Assembly: GCF_932526225.1 (NCBI RefSeq)
Contig: NC_064040.1
Coordinates: 11,260,856 to 11,324,855, forward strand
From: Nematostella vectensis
Taxonomy: Eukaryota > Cnidaria > Anthozoa > Actiniaria > Edwardsiidae
DNA length: 64,000 bases
Reading direction: 5' to 3'
The translations under genes were made by a program, and so were the position numbers. The notes under the pieces were generated by a model. It was given only the letters and a program-made list of their open reading frames with translations, was not told the DNA's origin and ran no database searches. Positions 55,803-64,000 of this stretch are shown here, one piece after another (the stretch's first letter is position 1; each line of letters opens with the position of its first letter).

Positions 55803-58800
55803 CTATCTACCATTCTGCTTCTTAGTTTCCTTGCCTTTCACGGTCGTATTTGACTCACTAGTACCCAGGTCCTCGTTTCCATCTTCCACAGTCTCCAGTG
55901 CAGCGGTCTTCTTCGGAGAGTCCTCTTGCCAGGCTATCTTTTTATTGTCTGTTAATTGAGGTGACGTCACTTTTGATGACCTCATGTTCGGCGTTGTAAC
56001 GCTTTGTCTTCGTGAATCCGATAACGTGACGCTTTGTTTGCGTGAATCCGATAACGTCACGCTTTGCTTGCGTGACTCTGGTCTTGGAGTTTCAACAGAA
56101 GGAGATGGCGCGCTTGCTTCAGTTCCAATCGGAACAACTACTGTTTCCTTTCCAGTAGGGTCCCCTGGGGACTCGTCTGTCGCCTGTGGGTTTGTCTCAG
56201 TGCGATTTGTTAATATGCTGATCTCACTTTGACATCGCGATTCTCGTTCCTGTAGTTCTCTTAAGCTTCCAATAAAGCTCTTATTAACACGCCCTGTTTC
56301 CGTGAGAAGATGCGTGTGCAACGCGCTTAAAAGTTTCCTCTCGCGGTATCCTCTAATTGCGCGCACGATGACCTTTGCTGCCTCTTGATGTCTTTTTATT
56401 TCCATAGTTGTTATGGTTGACTTATGACCAGTCCTTGACGGAAACGCTGCCTGGAAACGTTCCTCCATTCGCTGCATCACAATCTTAAACCCTTCCGAAT
56501 CAACATCCTCAAAGCCCGATACAATTCTCTTCACAAGAGCCTGGAGTAAATCAAGACAATGAATCTTATCTCCTTTTACCAGTGGTATGTTCAGTAACGC
56601 GCATGCGGCTTTGTTAGGCTTGGGAATCCGCAGGTTTCCCTCCATTTGATGCACGAAGTCAGAGAGGTCAGCATACGGGATATATTGCGTCGCGTTTGGA
56701 TCAAATAATTCCCACATCTGATAGAATAATTCTATATCCTCGTTAGTGATCCCAATTTTCTCTTGTTCCATGACCTGATTATAGTTCTCCAAAATCACTG
56801 CTATGTACATGTTGATGAGAATCAAAAATATTATAACTACGAACGAGCCCAGGTATATAGGTGCCATGTATTTGTTGCCGCAGTTGCCGCTAGGAAGTCC
56901 CCTGTAGTTTGGATCGCAGTCTGGTTCAGAAATCATCAGAGGATCAAGAATATCATTCCATCCCGCAGACGTCATCAGGCGAAACAACAGTACAAAACTA
57001 GAGCCGAACGTCTCGAAGTTTACCACGTCGTTAAGGGCTTCCGTTTTCTTGACATGGCCAAATATGGACATTCCGATGATAGCATAGATGAAGATAATAA
57101 GAAAGAGAAGAGCGCCAATGTTGAAGAGCGCAGGGGTGGAGATGACGAGAGAGAAGAGCAGGCGACGGATTCCTCGCGCAGCCTCGAAGAATCGCAGAAG
57201 TCGACCCACGCGAAACACGCGGACAACGCGAAGGAGGCTTGGGTTGATGACGAGAGATGTCTGAAGGTTCTCAACAATGATTCCTGATGACAAAAAAAGA
57301 AATTATTCTCTCCATCCTCTTTTTCGAATTATTAAAGTATTCATGAGGGAAAGCTCCATTGATGTAGTGATTATCACTGTACCTACAAAGCCGTTGACCC
57401 GGGTTCAAGCCCTTTTTATTCTTGTTCGCAAACACCCCCTCTAAAGGTATAGTTTGACGGATCATAAACTAGCGCCAGTGGTGTGTAGAGGTTAAATTTG
57501 CGTTTAATTTGATTCCCGGCCGGTGCAATTAATTTTTCCTTTTCCTTCATTGATTTTCTTCGAAATTGTCTCAGTTGGCGCAATTTTTCCCTTTTTGAAC
57601 AACTAATTTTTCATCATCCGGTCTATCTACTTGTTGCAACTCACCGATTATAGACGAGATGACGATGACAAAGTCAAACACATTCCAGGGGTTGAGGAAA
57701 TAGCCCTTCCTGAGCGCAATGATGCGCAGAATCGCCTCTAAGATGAACACACTGGTGAATATCAAATTGAGGATTTGTTTGGACCACACAGCGAGGCTCG
57801 CGTCAAGGAGCAATACCATATATGGGTGACATCAAAGTTCCTAGTTGAAGGGGAGCAATACCATATATGGTGACATTGAAATTAAGTGTCCAGTTCAAGA
57901 GGAGAAATACCATATATGGTGTCATTGAAATTAAGTGTCTAGTTCAAGAGGAGAAATACCATATATGGTGTCATTGAAATTAAGTGTCTAGTTCAAGAGG
58001 AGAAATACCATATATGGTGACATTGAAATGAAGTGTCCAGTCCAAGAGGGGAAAAAACAATATATTGTGACATTGAAATTAAGTGTCTAGTTCAAGAGGA
58101 GCAATACCATATGTGGTTACATTGAAATTGTCTAGTTCAAAAGGAAAATTGGGCATTCTAATTTACTGAGCTACCAGTGGTCTATAGGGTCTCGGTCTCA
58201 TCTGGCTTGTTATCTAAAATCTATAAATAAGACCACATGGAGGTTAATTCTCTTCAACTACTTCGCTAAGAAATCATAAGAGTGGAATGAGTAACCAAGT
58301 TGTTCTTTACCGCTATCTTTGCGACTAGATCAAAGTAGAAAAAGGATATCTAATGTGTCGTAGACTTCCTTGGACTGATCGTAATGCTGAACCATCATAA
58401 CCACCATGTTGATGGTGATGAACAACATGATGAAAACTTCAAACTTCCGCGATTGGACCATGTCGTACAGCTCGCCCTGGAACTTGTTCTGTGGATCAAA
58501 GTATGAAGCTGCATGTTACTTTAAGGTCTATCTTTGGTCAGCCCAGACCTACGGTTTGCCTGTGGCCTAAACATACCAGATCTATAACGGTGAATAACAC
58601 ATCGTAAATCAACGTACCTGTGTTCCCTGTAGTCTACACATTTCAGATCTATGGCTCACCTATGGTATTCCAGATCTATGTTTTTTTCTGTGACCTAAAC
58701 ATTCCATTTCTTTAACTCTTCTGTGTATAACACATCCATGGATGACCTGTGGTCTACACATTTCAGATCTATGGTTCACCTCAAGTTTACATATCCCGGA

Positions 58801-61800
58801 TCTATGGTTTACCTGTGGCAAACACCTTCCACAACTGTTGCCTGAAGACTACATATCCCAGGTCTTTGTTCTGCCTCTGGTACAAATCCCTATTTCCATG
58901 TATTACCTAGGACTACATATCCCAGATCCATGGTCTACCTCTGCTACAACTCCCTATGTCCATAGATTGGTGTACCTATCCACTTTACATACACCCTATC
59001 TAGTCTACATGTTTATTTACATCTAGATCTATGGTTCACCTGTGGTCTGCGTATTCTCTTTTTTGGTTTCTTCGTGGCCGCACTCTTAAGGGCGTTCATC
59101 CAGTTCCTCTGAGTGGAAGTGAGAAACACGTCCATCGAGCCAACTGCCTCCATCTTAAGAAGACAAAGAGATTCTTTTACTCAAGTAAGTGGTCTCAGCT
59201 ACACATTCAGTCGCTCTCTACCTAGCGGAATTTACAGCAAAATATATGAAGTAGTCGTTTGACAGGACTTTGTTACCTAAGACCCTTATTAACCAGCTTC
59301 TTAATTCAGACCCCATATTACTTTGTAAGGAAAAAATAACTTAGACAATCAGAACGCATGATTGGTTAAGTTCTCCATCCTCGGGGACCCGGGGCGCACT
59401 GGGCGGAATCGAGCGCTGAGCGATGGAAGTTATCAGGTTAATGTTAGGTTTATATCACCCACCTGCTGTTTGAGCTGGTTGAAGTTGTCGATGATGACAC
59501 CAATGAACAGGTTGAGGGTGAAGAATGTTCCGAGGATGATGAAGACAACGAAAAATAAATACGCAGACACATTGTTCTCTTCGATGGGCTGCTCGTCAAT
59601 CTACGAAAAAATTCGCATAGTGTCAGGCGAGGTTTGGCACAGAACAGCATTGCATTAGGGACGCATTTTCAATCTTTAAATTCGAGCTATTAGGCTTACT
59701 TGATTCTTCTAGTGGAATTTGATTAGCCAACGATGTTCTGAAAACACCATGGCCTACTCTTTGTGCTCTTAAACTAAGATCAATCCAGATAACGCGTAAG
59801 CCCTCGCCTCGGAGTCTTTTTAAGGCATTTCCGGAGGTTCACCCCAATCGCTTTCTCTAGTATGTATATCCGGTCATGAAAGCTATTAAGTGGTAACATT
59901 GATTCGACACAGTCAATACAATCTATAGTACTTCAGAAATAAACAATTTCAAGGTGTCGAAATATAAACTGATTGGCTCAGATGGTGTTTGGGTGACACG
60001 GTTATAGCTGGTACCTTGGTGGCATCTACAGCATCCTCCATGATCTCCATCCAACCCTCGAACGTCGCCTGAAAAGATAGCAAAGTCTTCATTTGACAGA
60101 AGTATTTATTGGGCATGATATTCTTCATTTTGAGGCTGATATTTCTTTTCTAACATTCTCAATCCAATCTTCAAAAGCGTCCTGAAACAATCACAGGAAA
60201 CAAAACACAGGGAAATATTCATTGGACATGGTGCTCTTCCTATTTTTTGACTAAAATTTATCTTAGATACTCCATCCGGTCTTTCAACGTGTCTTGGAAT
60301 TATTATTATCTGCTTTGCCCCTGGCCTTATGTTTGGGTTTCTGTGGTGTTTCGAGTTTCCTGCCGTTCACAATTAAACATCCTTTTCGACACGCGGTAGA
60401 AAACACAAACAAAAAGCCAGGAACTCGGTTCGTTCTTCGGCATTCTACTTACCACTTGTAGAAGCGCGAGAAAACCTTGGTCCACAGTGTCAAAGTTAAT
60501 GTTCGAATTTTCCCACCGATAGCCATTACTGAGACACACTGTCTTGTTAGGAACCACACTAGCTGAATACTTCTCCCCGCCCTCGTCAACACACTTGCCG
60601 AACTTCCCGCCAAATATCTGGACGCCCATGATGCTGAAGATGAGCCAGAACATTAGGCAGACGAGGAGCACGTTACCAATACCAGGAATCGCGTGGAGAA
60701 GGGAGGTGATTACAACCTGGATAAAGAGAACAGTGGAGATGGTAAGAGGCTGGAAGGGAGGTGATAAAAACCTGGATAAAGAGAACAGTGGAGATGGTAA
60801 GAGGCTGGAAGGTGATTAAAACCTGGATAAAGAGAACAGTGGAGATAGTAAGGGGTTAAAAGGAGGTGATTACAACCTGGATAAAGAGAACAGTGGAGAT
60901 AGTAAGGGGCTGGAAGGGAGGTGATTACAACCTGGATAAAGATAACGGTGGAGATAGTAAGAGGTTGGAAGGAGGTGATTACAACCTGGATAAAGAGAAC
61001 GGTGGAGATAGTAAGGGGCTGGAAGGGAGGTGATAACAACCTTGATAAGGAGAACAGTGGAGATAGTAATAGTAATAAGTAAAATGTTAGAAGGGAGATA
61101 TTAAGACTTTGACAAAGAAAATATTCGTGATCATAAATGGCTGAAGTTATTAAGACCTGGGTAAAAAGAACAGTGGTGATAGTAAATGGATAGAAGGGAG
61201 TTAATTACGACCTGTTTAAAGAGAACAGTGGGTGAAAAATAAAGGCAATAGAAGGGAAGTTAGTAGGTTGTTATGTAGGTAGGTATCAAACATTGTACGA
61301 GGGCTTCGCTAGAAGCTCTCAATTTCCAATAAGTTATTCACTTAGTACATACTAAGTAAGTATCATCAGGAAAGTATGCGGTTACCGAAGGTTCAAGAGC
61401 TGAACCTAGAACCTTTTAATACAGTCCCCTTTGTCATTTGGGAAGGCGATTCGAGACGGCGCTGATCAAAAAGTTACAAACCAACTATGTATTGCCAATG
61501 TCAATTCGCTTTTATTCAAAGCCTGGAAAACGTTTCAAGAGGACACAGGGAAATAAAAGTAGAAGAAGAAGCATCTTTGTTGTAAGTTATGCGTTAAGTT
61601 ATGCAACGTTAGATGTTGCGCGATCTCTAAAGCAACCTCAATTAAGTAAAACAAGGGTTAGGAGAAACAGTTATTTTAAACTCTACATACCAAATAGATA
61701 TACAATATCTGACCTTCATTCCTTCGAATCGCGATATTGCTCGTAGGGGTCTGAAGGCGCGCAAAGTACGCAGGGAACGGATAAACGCAATTTGGTCATT

Positions 61801-63306
61801 ACCAAATATTGTTGCCAAGGAGACCTGTTGTTCGTAAACACACATTCTTAGAGATGAATGACTACAACAAAACACAACATGAAATTACCATACTGTTTTA
61901 GTTCTATGTCTTCCCTTCCTTCACTGCAGAGCCGTAGCAGGCCTCGAAATATTTAGGGGGGGGGGGGAGGGCGGGGGCACGGCACAGGTAGCCCAGGCTC
62001 TGTCAATGAGTAATTTGAACCGACCGCTCAAATTAGTTCTAAAGATAGTGATAGAGGGAATTCTAAATATCACCAAACAGCGCTAAAGCGGCCCCAAATG
62101 CGCTCTAAATCGCTTAAACATGTAAAAATAATAGACAGCTACAAGAACTACATCAAGTTGGATTGAATTATTACATTTTTATGGAAGAATACTTGCATAA
62201 AGTAACAACTCCATATGCGTTCTCTCCATTAACGGTCAATGAGCCGATCGGTTCAAATTACTCATTGACAGAGCCTGGGCTACCTGTGGGCACGGTAGAG
62301 AATCATCAAAAAAGTTGAGGGACACAGCCACGCCCCTACTGGTCATTTCATTATAATTCACGTTGAAAATATTGAAGGGGGGGGGGGGGGTACGTACCCC
62401 AATGCCCCATCACCTGCTACCGACCTGCACTGGTAAAAAAAAGGTCAAACAAAAACCATTATACTTACGATAACAATGACGAAATCAAGAATGTTCCATG
62501 GATTGGTGAAGTACGTTTTGAATCCAAGGCCTATCCATTTAAGAAGCATCTCCACGGTAAAGATCACGGCAAAGAGGATATTCAGTATTTGCAGGACCTG
62601 CTTCAAGGTGGGCTTGGAATCCAGATAGACATCCTCAAATGCCTAGAGATTCAAGTATCTTTAGTTCATTTTCAGTATCTTAGAAAAAACGTTGTTTTTT
62701 AATGCATTTTGATTAGAAATTTTCTTTAATGTTTTAATTGCTTTTTCTGGTTATAGTGATAATGATGATGATGATTAGGTTGGATCACTCTTGTAAATTC
62801 AACACGATTGTTATGGTGATGGTGGTGGTGCTGATGATAGTGATGATGATGGGGCCCCCGAATGGTCCCCCGAAATTTCGATGTGGTTGCAGTTTTCGGC
62901 TAATGCTCGCATGCTCCCGCATTTTTTTCCTCCTAAAAATGCTCGGTTTCGCATAAAAATCGCAAGCTTGCACGTGCTCGCCAAAGACCATCGGGGACCT
63001 TGATAATGATGATGATAATAAAAACTGAAACGATAACAATGTTTTGTGTTATTCTTACCAAGGAAATGCTGCTCGCAGCAATCAAGAAGAGAATTATTCC
63101 TTCGAAGACTTTATGCTCGACAAGCCTCCTGACCTTATAGCGCATGACCTTCCACACGGCACAGAAACCGCTGTCCATGCACGCGAGTCTACAGACGCAC
63201 CAAGATGTAGGGAAGCAAGGTTCGACGGGATAGTCCGTCGGGTCTATCACGCAACAACATACTGCTTTCTTGGTACTCCCACTTGGCTGGAGCTCAAGTG
63301 AGGAGG
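55803..63306 (-). CDS. Voltage-gated sodium channel alpha subunit, Nav2-like, domains III-IV and C-terminus (5' end outside)
   Basis: Exons: 63306-63059 (III S1), 62642-62469 (S2-S3), 61824-61714 (S4, [18 protein letters not shown]), 60716-60453 (S5), 60068-60015 (pore), 59600-59463 (S6), 59153-59040 (III-IV linker), 58488-58350 (IV S1), 57776-57645 (S2-S3), 57283-55803 (S4 to stop). All phases agree. The domain III filter reads ATFEGW and domain IV TSAGWN, i.e. Glu and Ala where vertebrate Nav1 has Lys and Ala. Glu in III marks the Nav2 group, often less sodium-selective. The linker has VFLTS where Nav1 has IFMTE. The C-terminus has an EF-hand-like segment, an IQ-like helix ([14 protein letters not shown]) and tandem RKQS/RRQS sites. 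Domains I-II are not in the window, so the full filter is unknown. Confidence 0.93.
57777..58349 (-). other. AT-AC (U12-type) intron in domain IV of the sodium channel
   Basis: No GT donor exists at the end of IV S1; instead the sequence is ACACATTAG|ATATCCTTTTT, the U12 AT-AC donor consensus. The 3' end is GGTCCAAAC|AAATCCTC, ending in AC, with CTCCTTGAC about 26 bases upstream, one mismatch from the U12 branch-site consensus. Splicing there gives YDTLEILNLIF in frame (phase 1), the same length as the vertebrate channel at this place. Confidence 0.85.
57795..58140. repeat. 56-bp tandem repeat next to the U12 branch site
   Basis: Six copies of AATACCATATATGGTGACAT followed by tgaaattaagtgtctagttcaagaggaga. 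The copy nearest the exon merges into the GCAATACC / GGTATTGCTCC sequence that forms the branch-site region. Each copy contains the palindrome CCATATATGG, a CArG-box-like motif. Confidence 0.88.
58550..59045. repeat. Degenerate repeats of the III-IV linker donor
   Basis: The exon ends (minus strand) CGCAGACCACAG|gtgaaccatagatct. On the plus strand, ATCTATGGTTCACC|TGTGGTCTRC-type phrases recur roughly every 40-60 bp leftwards (58640, 58745-58780, 58800-58820, 58925-58945). Each keeps the donor and about ten exon bases. Confidence 0.7.
60130..60300 (-). pseudogene. Two degenerate extra copies of the domain III pore exon
   Basis: Upstream of the used pore exon 60068-60015, a copy near 60184-60130 has acceptor gtttcag and reads [18 protein letters not shown] in place of [18 protein letters not shown], then TGA with no donor. 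A third, fainter copy near 60295-60250 reads [10 protein letters not shown]. Flanking intron phrases (gtatttattgggcatgatattcttc / atattcattggacatggtgctcttc) are also repeated, so the whole unit of about 100 bp was tandemly duplicated. Confidence 0.7.
60700..61060. repeat. About 54-bp tandem array duplicating a splice acceptor of the sodium channel
   Basis: Seven copies, near 60719, 60774, 60823, 60878, 60933, 60988 and 61043, of GGATAAAGAGAACAGTGGAG followed by atagtaaggggctggaagggaggtgattacaacct. Read on the minus strand each holds a polypyrimidine tract, the AG acceptor (tttatccag) and the first about 15 exon bases (GTTGTAATCACCTCC). Only the last joins the S5 exon at 60716. Confidence 0.92.
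61928..62430. repeat. Interspersed 'GCAGAGCCGTAGCAGG' element split by a MITE
   Basis: Left part GCAGAGCCGTAGCAGGCCTC ... ggggcacgg and right part ggcacggtagagaatcatc ... CACAGCCACGCCCCTACTGG match 7209-7369. The MITE at 61983-62288 interrupts it. Confidence 0.75.
61983..62288. mobile_element. MITE with perfect long inverted ends and 7-bp target duplication
   Basis: CACAGGTAGCCCAGGCTCTG, continuing to tcaatgagtaatttgaaccga, is inverted at the other end. GGCACGG flanks both sides (61976-61982 and 62289-62295). Same family as 31936-32168. The high end-to-end identity suggests a recent insertion; no transposase inside. Confidence 0.9.
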
Positions 63307-63579
63307 CTACAGGAAACAAAGTGCTACCGTTAATGATCCTTCACCGTCCTATTCCGACCCATTGTGATTCTCAAATTCAAGCTCCCATTTGATCATTCTA
63401 CCATAAACGAACTTACATTTTGTGATACAAATAGGCCTGTTCACTCCCTGAAGCTTTTGTGATATACTTTGATTCTCGACCAGCATATTCACTCCTGTTA
63501 ATTACTGCTAGCGCACGTCAGCTCCGGTCCTCTACTTTTACTTTTACATTTTTTTTCTAAGATACCCAAAGATTGCTGG

Positions 63580-63966
63580 GGAAACCCAATCTTTATGATC
63601 TTCTTCTACGTCTCCCCTACAATGCTAGCAATATCGCCACTCCTCTCCCTCTCCCCCTGGAACATTCCTTGCTCTATGCCTTCCTCCTTAGTCTCCCCTA
63701 CAGTGTGAACAATTTTCCCATTCCCATCCCCCCTGGGTTTTTGGGACATACTCTACTCTATGCCTTCCTCCTCTGCCTCCCCTCCCGTGCCAACAATATT
63801 GCGGATATTCCTTTCCCTGGGTTTGCTGTACATACCTTGCTCTACGCCTTCCTCCTCTGCCTCCCCTCCCGTGCTGACATTCTCGCCAATCACCTCCCCC
63901 TCCCCCTTGGTGGGTTCAACTTGTGTACGTTTATTGAGTCTCATCAAGATCATAATGTTCTTCATT
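63580..63966 (-). repeat. About 87-bp tandem repeats at a possible II-III linker exon
   Basis: On the minus strand after acceptor cttagcag a frame reads MKNIMILMRLNKRTQVEPTK, then GGEAEEEGVEQ and a donor (gcaag|gtatgt) at about 63836. The GGGAGGGGAGGCAGAGGAGG ... gagcaaggtatgt block recurs two to three times further into the intron, with decayed donors. If the exon is real it encodes an acidic part of the channel's cytoplasmic II-III linker, where sequence is poorly conserved, so the exon call is weak. Confidence 0.45.
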
Positions 63967-64000
63967 CTGCTAAGAAAACTTTTTCTTTTCTTCTTCTTTG

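Noticed and set aside
57566..57823. Domain IV S2 exon beginning at [12 protein letters not shown] with a normal AG acceptor
   Set aside because: The AG at this position gives phase 2 while the previous exon ends in phase 1, and it adds residues absent from channels; the AC acceptor at 57777 fits phase and length.
61438..61746. A 102-codon plus-strand frame in a sodium channel intron
   Set aside because: It overlaps the real S4 exon on the other strand and has no motif or splice context.

Overview
The window reads as animal nuclear DNA, most likely from an anthozoan cnidarian such as a sea anemone. Genes are intron-rich with GT-AG introns, and one intron is AT-AC. Repeats are dense and include many short inverted-repeat DNA elements, LINE remnants and a tRNA-like SINE. 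The gene set fits: modular extracellular proteins, a prolyl endopeptidase-like protein, and a voltage-gated sodium channel with Glu in the domain III selectivity filter, as in cnidarian and other invertebrate Nav2 channels. Species is inference; no search was run.

1-30.4 kb is a large inverted duplication. The left arm (1-9736, minus-strand gene) and right arm (about 22674-29255, plus-strand gene) carry head-to-head copies of one modular secreted or surface protein: discoidin (F5/8C) domains, a C-type lectin domain (CTLD), an Ig domain and, visible on the right only, a uromodulin-type D8C domain and a PAN domain. The left copy is open in all ten exons seen, and every domain is bounded by phase-1 introns. 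The right copy is decaying: a nonsense codon with a foldback, a lost 3.7 kb block, and a frameshifted CTLD exon. The 13-kb spacer holds inverted-repeat elements, two LINE fragments and a 2.9-kb satellite of 48-bp units with a 1296-bp higher-order repeat.

30.4-34 kb is gene-poor. At 34-36.2 kb lies an intronless minus-strand gene for a probably mitochondrial protein with about 13 OPR/FASTK-like helical repeats. It shares a short bidirectional promoter (YY1-type motif) with a 21-exon PREPL gene (36.6-48.4 kb), whose start also looks mitochondrial. A dead rhodopsin-class receptor lies antisense in PREPL intron 16. At 50.4-53.1 kb is a two-exon TMEM145/GPR180-type seven-pass membrane protein, and at 55.8 kb to the right edge is the 3' half of the sodium channel gene (domains III and IV, minus strand).

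The most striking pattern is that many intronic tandem arrays straddle exon-intron junctions. At least seven arrays in three unrelated genes repeat the end of an exon together with its splice donor or acceptor, giving ladders of decoy splice sites. I rank this as the best candidate for something undescribed.
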